Below are positions 27,254-35,203 of a stretch of 64,000 bases of DNA, in pieces. Source of the DNA: Deefgea piscis. GTDB taxonomy: Bacteria > Pseudomonadota > Gammaproteobacteria > Burkholderiales > Chitinibacteraceae. The stretch's first letter is position 1, and every line of letters starts with the position of its first letter. The notes below the pieces were generated by a model. The model was not told the origin of the DNA. It searched no databases and worked only from the letters and a program-made list of their open reading frames with translations. The stretch spans positions 1,302,001 through 1,366,000 of the forward strand of contig NZ_CP081149.1 in NCBI RefSeq assembly GCF_019665785.1. The letters are read 5' to 3'. Made by a program: the position numbers and the translations under genes.

Positions 27254-28045
27254 AAGTTTTTAACTTCAAAAAAGCCCTCCAAATACATGGTGTATTCGAC
27301 ACCACGAAACTTTCTAGCAGAAACTCGTAGCTAAACTAATTCATCATATGCGGCAGTGTTAATCACAGTGCTTGTCCACTTTGATTATGCTGCAAAGTAA
27401 GGTTGCAAACTCAGTCACGAATACAATCTTAGTGGATAGGTGGCTTAAGGAAATAAATCACGTACCTGTGCAAAAGGTTGTCCTGTTTCTCCTGCTCGGC
27501 GAATTTTGCGTTCCAACACATGGTTTAAAGGTATCTCGCGTGTCAGCATTTCAGATAGGTCTAAACCATCCATGCAGATAATTCGCTTCCCTCTACCAAA
27601 TGCGTGTAGTCCATCAGTTGTGAATGAGCTATGACTTATGAATAATCCTCGGGTCCAAGCAGCTTTTTGGTCAATTTTCCCATGAAATGTATGTAAGTCT
27701 GCTGCTCCAATTGGGGAGTTATGCCATTTAGCTTCCAGTAGATAAATTTCTGAGTTAAGTGCAAAACTACCATCAATTTGTTCGCCTTGAATGCGAAAAG
27801 CTTCCCGTGCAGATAGCCCATAAGCATCAAATAGATTCTTCAAGAATTTTTCGAATGCGAAACCTCGTGCATGGGCATTGAGGCTTACTAACTCAAGTAA
27901 TTCAAAGTGCAATTGAGCCAAACGGCGACGGTCAAAGGCAACTATTGGTGGGGTGGCCACGTTGGAAAATGGAGGCGTAGAAGGTTGAGTCTTGCTGAAT
28001 CGCACCGGGTTTCGCGGAGGCACTAACTCTTGAGAGAATAGTGCC

Positions 28046-28366
28046 ATGAAAAAATCTACCCCATTTTCCCCTGAAGTCCGCGAGCGGGCCGTTCGCATGG
28101 TCATTGAGCACCTTGCCGAATATCCATCTGAATGGGCAACCCTCGTTTCCATCGCCAGCAAAATAGGCTGCACACCCGAAACGCTGCGCACCTGGTGTCG
28201 TCGACAAGGTGGCGATAGCGTTCAAGCCAACAAAAACTCCGCAGAGAGCGAACGCATCAAAGCCTTAGAGCGCGAAGTGCGCGAGCTTAAAAAGGCCAAT
28301 GAAATTCTGCGCCTGGCCAGCGCGTATTTCGCACAGGCGGAGCTCGACCGCCGCTTGAAATCGTAA
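28046..28366 (+). CDS. IS3-family transposase OrfA
   Basis: 106 residues with an IS3/IS911-type helix-turn-helix ([15 protein letters not shown] ... [14 protein letters not shown]) and a C-terminal leucine zipper ([23 protein letters not shown]). It binds the IS ends. A TTAAAAAGG stretch near 28287-28295 is a plausible slippery site for the -1 frameshift that joins it to OrfB. Confidence 0.93.
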   Translation: MKKSTPFSPEVRERAVRMVIEHLAEYPSEWATLVSIASKIGCTPETLRTWCRRQGGDSVQANKNSAESERIKALEREVRELKKANEILRLASAYFAQAELDRRLKS

Positions 28367-29265
28367 GAGGATTCATCGATACCCACCGTGAGCAGCACGG
28401 GGTCGAGCCGATCTGCAAGCTATTACAGGTCGCTCCGTCTGCTTATCGACGGTATGCCGCTCGGTTGCGTAATCCCGCATTGCGTTGCCAGCGCGCCATT
28501 CGTGACGAGCAACTGAGCGGTGAAGTTACGCGCGTCTGGCAAGAGAATCACCAGGTGTATGGTGCCGTCAAAGCCTGGCGGCAACTCAAGCGCGATGGGC
28601 ATCTTGTCGCGCGGTGTACCGTTGAGCGTTTGATGCGCAGCCTCGGTTTGCGCGGCATATCGCGTGGTAAAACGGTGCGCACCACACGTCCAGACCCTGC
28701 TGTTGCGTGCCCGCTTGACCATGTAAACCGACAATTCGTGGCTGAACGACCAAACCAGCTCTGGGTGTCGGATTTTACCTATGTGTCGACTTGGCAGGGC
28801 TTTGTGTATGTGGCGTTTGTGATTGATGTCTTCGCTCGTTATATCGTGGGCTGGCGAGTTAGTCGCAACATGCAAACCGAGTTTGTGCTGGATGCATTGG
28901 AGCAAGCCCTTTGGGCGCGCCAGCCAGAGCGCGAAGCATTGATTCATCACAGCGACCGTGGCTCGCAATACGTTTCGATTCGCTATACCGAGCGATTAAC
29001 CGAAGCGGGTATCGAGCCATCAGTGGGCACGACTGGTGATAGCTACGACAATGCGCTGGCCGAGACGATTAACGGACTCTACAAAACTGAAGTGATTCAT
29101 CGTTTGGGTCCTTGGAAAAGTTTAGAATCTGTGGAGATAGCGACATTAGAATGGGTTTCGTGGTTCAATCAGCATCGTTTGCTTGGGTCGATTGGCCACA
29201 TTCCACCTGCGGAAGCAGAAGCAAATTATTATCGTAATCAAAGCGAGCAGGCCATGTTGGTCTGA
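28360..29265 (+). CDS. IS3-family transposase OrfB (DDE catalytic part)
   Basis: Reads in the -1 frame relative to orfA and has no good start of its own, so it is expected to be made as the OrfAB fusion. The frame runs from [18 protein letters not shown] through the rve integrase core with D (WVSDFTY), D (HHSDRGSQY) and E ([16 protein letters not shown]), all intact. A TTG at 28465 is a possible independent start. Active transposase expected. Confidence 0.92.
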   Translation: MVRGFIDTHREQHGVEPICKLLQVAPSAYRRYAARLRNPALRCQRAIRDEQLSGEVTRVWQENHQVYGAVKAWRQLKRDGHLVARCTVERLMRSLGLRGISRGKTVRTTRPDPAVACPLDHVNRQFVAERPNQLWVSDFTYVSTWQGFVYVAFVIDVFARYIVGWRVSRNMQTEFVLDALEQALWARQPEREALIHHSDRGSQYVSIRYTERLTEAGIEPSVGTTGDSYDNALAETINGLYKTEVIHRLGPWKSLESVEIATLEWVSWFNQHRLLGSIGHIPPAEAEANYYRNQSEQAMLV

Positions 29266-29650
29266 CTCAAACCAAACAGCCTCCGCGAAACCCGGTGCGA
29301 TTCATGCCATTCAATCGATTAATTAGTTCTAAAAAACGCCCCGTGGCATTTGTGACCCGCTCGTCTTGATTGCTCTGTTGGCGGATTGCTTCCCTGTAAA
29401 TCCACAATGCATTTAGCGTGCGCACTACAGTCGGTTTGTCGACTGTATTTAGAAAACATCTAAGCCGTTTAGCTTTGGACGTACCGTTTACTTTATAGCG
29501 AATATTATCAATATCTATGTTGAGTTCTTCTGAGAAAAATTGTGCCATCGTTCGGTCAGAAAAATTCAACACATAACCGCTGCCCATTTCGAACAGCTCA
29601 TCAAGTAGCAACATATCAATCGTACGAATATTGGGTGAATTCAAATTCAC

Positions 29651-30401
29651 AGTACCCCTCGCTAGCTATTTTTTCTTAGTCACTAAAACTTGATTGTCAC
29701 ACCTTGGACCAGTCTAAACAATACAAGTGTGGTTGCGTAAACAACGACATACTGACTCCTCGGGCTTATTTGTGATTCCATCTCCGCGTCATGTTTGCAC
29801 TGAGTCTAAGTCCATGGCAATCGCGATTGCTCCTGCTATTCATCATAGTTGTCGTCACCATAGTAATCTGAGGTGTTGACGGGCAAGATGTCTTTATCCG
29901 ATATGAACTGTTGGCGAAATAACAAACAATAAGCACTTTTTCAGACAAATATGCAGAGAATCGACACTTTTTCAGACATTCTTATTGTGAAAAGCCATCG
30001 ATTAACACAAAAAACAGACTTCGCCCCCTCTAGCTACTCAGCAGTTCAATTTGCAGTGGTCTAGCAACAACCGGCGCTATTGTGCCTTTTATAGGCAATT
30101 TCAATCTTAATAGGCATAAATAATCCTTTTACTGCAAAGAGGCTTTATGTGAGGAATGTGGCAAAAACAGCTATCATTTTTTAGAAAAACTGAGAGTCTT
30201 TACACATCAATAGCGCAACAACTCAATTTGAAAAAGCACACGAAACTGTTGAAAGCACTATCAACTTGATGCGATTTATAAGAACATCCTTTGTAATAAT
30301 CGGCAACATTATTCCGTTTGTAGAGAATGTTGTACACAATAGGCATAATTACGCCCGTTATTACAGGTAACTTCGTCGAGATGTTTTGGAGGTAAATGCA
30401 A
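29651..30401. other. Gene-poor AT-rich stretch
   Basis: No convincing frame over 750 bases. It holds the promoter region of the split nuclease gene, a pair of 14-bp direct repeats (29934-29978) and the leader of the orphan regulator with its GGAGG site at 30388-30392. Confidence 0.6.
29934..29978. repeat. Two direct 14-bp repeats 31 bp apart
   Basis: CACTTTTTCAGACA occurs at 29934-29947 and 29965-29978, exactly 31 bp apart (three helical turns). On the minus strand each reads TGTCTGAAAAAGTG, beginning with TGT like transposon ends. It may be a remnant end of another Tn7- or Tn402-like element, or a two-site operator. Confidence 0.6.
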
Positions 30402-30731
30402 ATGAATCTAACACCCGAAGAAATGGAAAGTGAATTAGGTGAACGATTGAAACGTCTTCGCGTAAATCGCAATCTAGAACAAGCAACAGTAGCAGAGCGA
30501 GCAGGAATTAGCGTTCGTGCACTAAGGAACTTAGAGTCAGGCAATGGTTCGTCATTAAATACCCTCGTGCGTGTGTTAAGAGCCTTGGGAAAAGAACAAT
30601 GGCTAGAAACCATTGCCCCAATAGCAACGATTGACCCGCTAATGCTCACGCGTGCAGCAATACCGCGGCAACGCGCGAGCAAGCCGAGAACGAAGACGAA
30701 AGAAAATAACGGTAAATCTTCGGAGAAATAG
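30402..30731 (+). CDS. Orphan XRE-family (HipB-like) regulator
   Basis: 109 residues. Helix-turn-helix at about 8-65 (LGERLKRLRVNRNLEQATVAERAGISVRALRNLESG) and a basic C-terminal tail (RQRASKPRTKTKENNGKSS). It is like the HipB-type gene at 37785, which has the same ELG start and a similar tail, but here no hipA follows. The ATG at 30402 has GGAGG at spacing 9; an ATG six bases earlier would be too close. It may have become the regulator of the TerB operon downstream, whose leader holds repeated motifs. That link is inference. Confidence 0.8.
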   Translation: MNLTPEEMESELGERLKRLRVNRNLEQATVAERAGISVRALRNLESGNGSSLNTLVRVLRALGKEQWLETIAPIATIDPLMLTRAAIPRQRASKPRTKTKENNGKSSEK

Positions 30732-30763
30732 CTCCCGGAATTACTCTGCTTTTGCTTGTTGTA

Positions 30764-31145
30764 TTACTCTAGTATTGCCCTGAGCAGTTACTCTAGTATT
30801 GCCCTCAAAAATAGCTCTAAGATGTTGTATTTATTGAATTAAAATCAAGAAAAATTTTTGAATTTTTCGTTGAAAATTGCTCAAAAAAAGTTTTGAAATT
30901 TGATTTTATATTGCATGTTGCTTATCAGTTTAGGCTACAGCTCATTTGCCTAAGCAGAACGAAAATCCTGAATTGCATTCAGGGCACTACAGTCAGCTTG
31001 GGCCGCATCACCAAAACGGTTTCTAGCCCCAAACGAATTCAAACGTAAGTATTGGCTTGGCTATTACGATGTTGCCAAAATTGATTGACCACTACAGCTT
31101 GTATTACTCTGGTATTGCCATCTTGCATTACTCTGGTATTGCCCT
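30764..31145. repeat. Four copies of an 18-bp motif in two pairs
   Basis: TTACTCTAGTATTGCCCT at 30764-30781 and 30788-30805, and TTACTCTGGTATTGCC(CT) at 31104-31119 and 31128-31145. Within pairs the step is 24 bp. The bases after each pair (about 100) are also alike (ATGTTGTATTT, AGAAAAATTTTT, GCTCAAAAAA), so a whole block was duplicated. Looks like a tandem operator array in front of the TerB operon. Confidence 0.75.
31070..31094 (+). repeat. 25-bp inverted repeat, left copy
   Basis: Its reverse complement begins TAGTGGTCAATCAATTTT and matches 37424-37448 at 23 of 25 positions. The two copies bracket the TerB operon. Confidence 0.75.
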
Positions 31146-31475
31146 GAAAAAACGCCATAATATGTTGTATTTGTTGGGTTTTATGCTAGAAAAATTTTTT
31201 AATTTTTCTCTAAAAATCGCTCAAAAAATGTTTTTTAAAACAAGTTTTTTTGGCATTTTTCTTAGTCTTTGACAGAACTGAGCACAAATTCTGTACGTTC
31301 AAGAGTAAAATGTTTACTTACATGATTTATTGGTTAGGCTTCAGTACTCAGAAGCCAATATTATTAGCGTGTATTGAATTGTCTTTTTTGGATAGTAATG
31401 CCATCTAGACATGACTACTGCTAAAAAAATCTAATGCTGCAACTTATAAAAGCATGCAATCTAAGGATAAATCAC

Positions 31476-33887
31476 ATGGCAAGGCAGAAAAAATCTAGCG
31501 CCGGTAACGTCGTAGTCATAGTTATTGCTTGCATTGTGGCCTTGGTCGCATCAGTACCAAAGGAAATTTGGATAGGTTTGGGAATTATTGGCTTGATTTG
31601 GGCTGTATCAAAACTCACCAAAAAAAGCAGCTCAGGTAATGATATCCAAGCGGTGATTGCACGCGATAAACAACCATTAACAACAGCAAAAGTAAGTACG
31701 AATACTATTTCGAGCCATTCCATAAAATCACCAACTCGAGAGCACGCAATTACAAACGAAGACATTCCCATTCAAGTAAGAGTTAATACCGCACAGACTG
31801 ATGCATCTGAGTATCGAATTCCTGCCCCACCTTCTGGGTCGGGTTCACAAAAATGGATTCCAATAGGTCAGTATATCGAGGTTGCAGGAACCACGATTAC
31901 TGGTGGAATGGTTTACGTAGGGACCACTACTCATTTTGGGAATACCCCTGACCCTTCATTAATAGTGACCAATAAACCCGTTGCAAAATATGGTGACTAC
32001 ACTGAGCGACAATTTAGTTATTGGCCAAGTTATTCAGAGATTTCGGATTCTGCGCGTCGAGCTTATCTGAATTGGCTAGCTGGTGGCAGAAAGGACCCTG
32101 AAGCTGAAATTGGATTTGTATTTTTATTTTTCTACGGTCTTGAACGCCGAGTATTGGTTGATTCTCAGACAGACCCTATTGCAAAAGCCGAATTACCATT
32201 AATAGCACAAGAGCTGCAGCGTTTATTAAAGATTTATGGCCCAGCCTCGGGCTCATTCCGTAGTTATGCCGGCCAGTTATATGACTGGATATCCATGAGC
32301 GATTGTGCTGATTCTCTGTATCTGAAGCCAGTACCAACATTTCCAAAATCATATGATGTGCCAGTGTATATTCGCCTTGCTCTTGGGCAGGCGGCGATAG
32401 ATAGTGCTCCCGTACCTGCAACTCTTGCACTTGCATGGATTAAGCATGCGCCCAACATTTCATTAAGGACCCCAGCAACTCGTTGCGAGAGTGAGTTCAG
32501 CAGACTGTTTACATTACGCTATCACGAGAAATTTGTTGAAGGACTTCAGTTACCTCGCAACAAAACCAAACTGAAATTTCAATACCGCCCAGCGTCAGCC
32601 GGTTTGCTGCGCAATGGTGAGACAAAACTGAGCTTTGGTGATATTCCTGATGTAACTGTACTTACTGGGCCATTGAAAAAGTTGCAGGAAATAGTCGAAT
32701 CAACGACAAAAGAGTTGGAGTCATATAGCCGTTACTTATCAAAGAATTTGGAAGGTAGCACTGAGCTTGAAGGTGTATTGCTCTTGCCACCATTGTTGTG
32801 GCCTGACAATTTAACTTTAGCGTTGAAGAGCATTCAATCAGGAATGGAGGATGGCGAGATAGTAATGCCATATCAAAAACTACTTTCCGTATTAAATGCC
32901 AAATCAGTGCTAACAAAAGATAAAGCAATTACGTTAGCCAAAGCTTTAGAGTCGATGGGCATCGGCATAGAACCAAATCTACTTGGTGGCGCAAAACTAC
33001 CTAAACCAGAAGACACAGTCGTTTTATTTGATATTCCGGCTGGGGAAATTGTTTCTCCAATAACACCAGCTTATCAGATAGCCGTATTGACTCTTCAGCT
33101 TGCCTCATCGATTGCAGCAGCGGATGGAGATTTCGATGCAAAAGAATCCGCACTTTTGCGTGAGCAAATTCAAAGCTGGACACATCTAACTCCGTATCAC
33201 ATCCGCCGTTTATTGGCGCTGCTTCGCTTGCTCGTTATTTCCCCTGCATCCCTGACATCACTAAAAAAACAACTCGAGCCGTTGGATACAGAGACAAAAG
33301 AAGTTCTTGGCTCATTTATGGCAACAGTTGCTCAAACAGATGAAAAGGTTACGGTTGAAGAAATCAAGATGCTTGAGAAGGTGTACAAAGTCCTTGGCAT
33401 TGATAGCAAAAAAGTATTTAGTGATATTCATGCGGCAAGTCCCGATACTCCTTCAACGACACCAACCACAAAAAAAACAGACATTTCAACTTTCAAACTC
33501 GACCCTGCACGCATTGCGGTCTTGCAACAAGACACCGCCAAAGTTTCAGCCTTACTAGCCAATATTTTCAATGAAGAAGCTCAAATTTCAACGCCTAGTT
33601 CATCTTCTGAAGTTGCTATCGAGCAGGATGATTCCGAAACAATAGCAAAACAGAGCTATTTGCTTGGCCTTGATGAGTCGCATGACGCACTAGCTCGTAT
33701 GCTACTTTCAAGACCACAATGGAATCGTGAAGAGTTACTTGATGTCGCGTCAGACCTTGATTTGATGCTTGACGGTGCGCTTGAGCGCATCAATGAAGCA
33801 GCATACGACGTTCATGACATCCCATTCACCGAAGGTGAAGACCCAATTGAAGTTAACGCTGAAGTTCTGGAGAAAATTGAAGCATGA
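31476..33887 (+). CDS. TerB_N / TerB / TerB_C multidomain membrane-anchored protein
   Basis: About 803 residues. Two membrane segments at about 10-45 (NVVVIVIACIVALVASV, IWIGLGIIGLIWAV), then a linker, a TerB_N domain (about 170-290: YWPSYSEISDSARRAYLNWLAGGRKDP, FVFLFFYGLERRVL), a TerB-like helical domain (about 530-650: LASSIAAADGDFDAKESALL), and a TerB_C-type tail (about 690-803: LARMLLSRPQWNREELLDVASDLDLMLDGALERINE). Such proteins were linked by comparative genomics to ATPase-helicase partners in predicted DNA-processing or stress systems. The ATG at 31476 with AAGGA is preferred over an upstream start at 31434. Its stop overlaps the start of the ATPase (ATGA). Confidence 0.85.
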   Translation: MARQKKSSAGNVVVIVIACIVALVASVPKEIWIGLGIIGLIWAVSKLTKKSSSGNDIQAVIARDKQPLTTAKVSTNTISSHSIKSPTREHAITNEDIPIQVRVNTAQTDASEYRIPAPPSGSGSQKWIPIGQYIEVAGTTITGGMVYVGTTTHFGNTPDPSLIVTNKPVAKYGDYTERQFSYWPSYSEISDSARRAYLNWLAGGRKDPEAEIGFVFLFFYGLERRVLVDSQTDPIAKAELPLIAQELQRLLKIYGPASGSFRSYAGQLYDWISMSDCADSLYLKPVPTFPKSYDVPVYIRLALGQAAIDSAPVPATLALAWIKHAPNISLRTPATRCESEFSRLFTLRYHEKFVEGLQLPRNKTKLKFQYRPASAGLLRNGETKLSFGDIPDVTVLTGPLKKLQEIVESTTKELESYSRYLSKNLEGSTELEGVLLLPPLLWPDNLTLALKSIQSGMEDGEIVMPYQKLLSVLNAKSVLTKDKAITLAKALESMGIGIEPNLLGGAKLPKPEDTVVLFDIPAGEIVSPITPAYQIAVLTLQLASSIAAADGDFDAKESALLREQIQSWTHLTPYHIRRLLALLRLLVISPASLTSLKKQLEPLDTETKEVLGSFMATVAQTDEKVTVEEIKMLEKVYKVLGIDSKKVFSDIHAASPDTPSTTPTTKKTDISTFKLDPARIAVLQQDTAKVSALLANIFNEEAQISTPSSSSEVAIEQDDSETIAKQSYLLGLDESHDALARMLLSRPQWNREELLDVASDLDLMLDGALERINEAAYDVHDIPFTEGEDPIEVNAEVLEKIEA

Positions 33888-35188
33888 CCATCACTATTCG
33901 CCCTAAAGACCGAGATGCAGTCATTCAATCACTACGTGCCGGTGTAGTTCCTCGCACTGGCCAACATTTAATTCAAGTTGGACGTACGAATGAAATCGAA
34001 ACTCTAATTGGTGATATAGACCGTATTGCAGACGGCGGGTCTGCATTCCGTATCGTTACTGGTGAATATGGTGCCGGCAAAACTTTTTTCCTTAATTTAG
34101 TACGCACAGTCGCGCTCGAAAAAAAACTAGTCGTAGCAAGTGCAGACTTAAACCCTGACCGCAGACTTCACGCCAGTGGTGGCCAAGCTCGGTCGCTCTA
34201 TGCCGAGTTGATGCGCAACATCTCGACCAGAACCAAACCAGATGGTGGCGCGCTAGCTGGAATTGTCGAAAAATTCATTTCCACCGCAAAATTGGAAGCC
34301 AAAGCAAATGGACTTTCAACCGAAACAGTCATTAGAGAAAAGCTAAATCATCTAACAGAATTAGTGAATGGCTATGACTTCGCCGATGTCATTGCAGCAT
34401 ATTGCCGTGGTGTTGAAGAGGGCCTCGAGCAACTAAAAGCCGATGCAATCCGCTGGCTACGTGGCGAATTCACTACCAAAACAGATGCTAAGCAGGCCTT
34501 AGGTGTGCGTAGCATTGTTGATGATTCAGCTGTTTACGACCAATTGAAGTTGCTTGCTCGCTTTGTTCGGTTAGCTGGATTCTCGGGCTTGCTCGTGAGT
34601 CTCGATGAGCTAGTAAATTTGTACAAGCTTTCAAATACGCAAGCAAGAAATGCCAATTATGAGCAAATCTTACGCATTTTGAATGACTCGCTGCAAGGGT
34701 CCGCAGACGGCCTTGGTTTTGTTCTTGGAGGAACGCCAGAGTTCTTACTTGATACAAGGCGAGGGTTATACAGCTATCCAGCACTTCAAAGTCGCTTGGC
34801 TCAAAACACATTTGCTGTGGGTGGCTTAGTGGACTTCACTGGCCCAGTCGTACGACTTTCAAGTCTGACACCTGAAGACTTTTATGTGTTACTTCAAAAT
34901 ATTCGACATGTTTATGCTGCTGGTGACCAAGCAAAGCATTTGATTCCAGACCAAGGAATTTTTAGCTTTATGGAACACTGCTCAAGCCGTATCGGAGATA
35001 GCTATTTCCGAACACCACGAACCACCATAACTTCGTTTATAAATCTTCTGGCAGTTTTAGAACAAAACACTGGAGCTGCTTGGCAAGATTTACTTGGAGG
35101 AATCGAAGTAATAGCAGATACAGATGGTTTAGCTGATGCGCACGTCGATTCAGACGATGTAGACGAGTTTGCTTCATTCAAAATGTAA
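33884..35188 (+). CDS. BrxD-like (DUF2791) P-loop ATPase
   Basis: 434 residues. Walker A VTGEYGAGKTFFLNLVR (about 60-76), a family region RSLYAELMRNIS, Walker B GLLVSLDELVNLYKL (about 233-247), and sensor-like GGTPEFLLDTRRGLYSYPALQSRL. These fit the ATP-binding protein family found as BrxD in type 2 BREX and next to Lhr-like helicases. It is translationally coupled to the TerB-type protein and followed by the helicase after 15 bases, so the three form one machine. No BREX methylase or PglZ is present, so it is not a BREX locus. Confidence 0.88.
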   Translation: MTITIRPKDRDAVIQSLRAGVVPRTGQHLIQVGRTNEIETLIGDIDRIADGGSAFRIVTGEYGAGKTFFLNLVRTVALEKKLVVASADLNPDRRLHASGGQARSLYAELMRNISTRTKPDGGALAGIVEKFISTAKLEAKANGLSTETVIREKLNHLTELVNGYDFADVIAAYCRGVEEGLEQLKADAIRWLRGEFTTKTDAKQALGVRSIVDDSAVYDQLKLLARFVRLAGFSGLLVSLDELVNLYKLSNTQARNANYEQILRILNDSLQGSADGLGFVLGGTPEFLLDTRRGLYSYPALQSRLAQNTFAVGGLVDFTGPVVRLSSLTPEDFYVLLQNIRHVYAAGDQAKHLIPDQGIFSFMEHCSSRIGDSYFRTPRTTITSFINLLAVLEQNTGAAWQDLLGGIEVIADTDGLADAHVDSDDVDEFASFKM

Positions 35189-35203
35189 CTGAGTTATTAG
35201 TTT

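Larger units (their letters stand above)
27996..29304 (+). mobile_element. IS3-family insertion sequence
   Basis: 1309 bp bounded by perfect 26-bp inverted repeats: left 27996-28021 beginning TGAATCGCACCGGG, right 29279-29304 as its exact reverse complement. A 3-bp direct repeat TGC (27993-27995 and 29305-29307) flanks it. It contains orfA and orfB of IS3 type. The intact ends and frames point to a recent insertion. Confidence 0.95.
27445..29650 (-). pseudogene. Mrr-like restriction endonuclease gene split by an IS
   Basis: The 5' part (29650 to 29308) and 3' part (27995 to 27445) flank the IS. Joining them after removal of the IS and one TGC target copy restores one continuous frame of 298 codons. 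The N-terminal part (RTIDMLLLDELFEMGSGYVLNFSDRT, VNGTSKAKRLRCFL) is a helical domain. The C-terminal part is a Mrr-type PD-(D/E)xK nuclease: ARGFAFEKFLKNLFDAYGL, GEQIDGSF (Asp), IYLLEAKWHN (ExK). The family cuts modified or foreign DNA. The start is a GTG at 29650 with GAGGGG just upstream. It was probably functional until recently, since no other damage is seen. Confidence 0.85.
30732..31475. promoter_or_regulatory. Leader region of the TerB/ATPase/helicase operon
   Basis: About 740 bases without a gene. It holds the duplicated motif blocks, a perfect hairpin CCTGAAT-TGC-ATTCAGG (30967-30983), the left copy of the 25-bp inverted repeat (31070-31094) and the AAGGA ribosome-binding site at 31463-31467. 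I cannot place the promoter boxes. Confidence 0.55.

Noticed and set aside
29766..29948. 60-codon minus-strand frame upstream of the split nuclease
   Set aside because: No ribosome-binding site, no recognisable pattern, and it overlaps the direct repeats.
30200..30682. 160-codon minus-strand frame opposite the orphan regulator
   Set aside because: Antisense to a good HTH gene and low-quality sequence.
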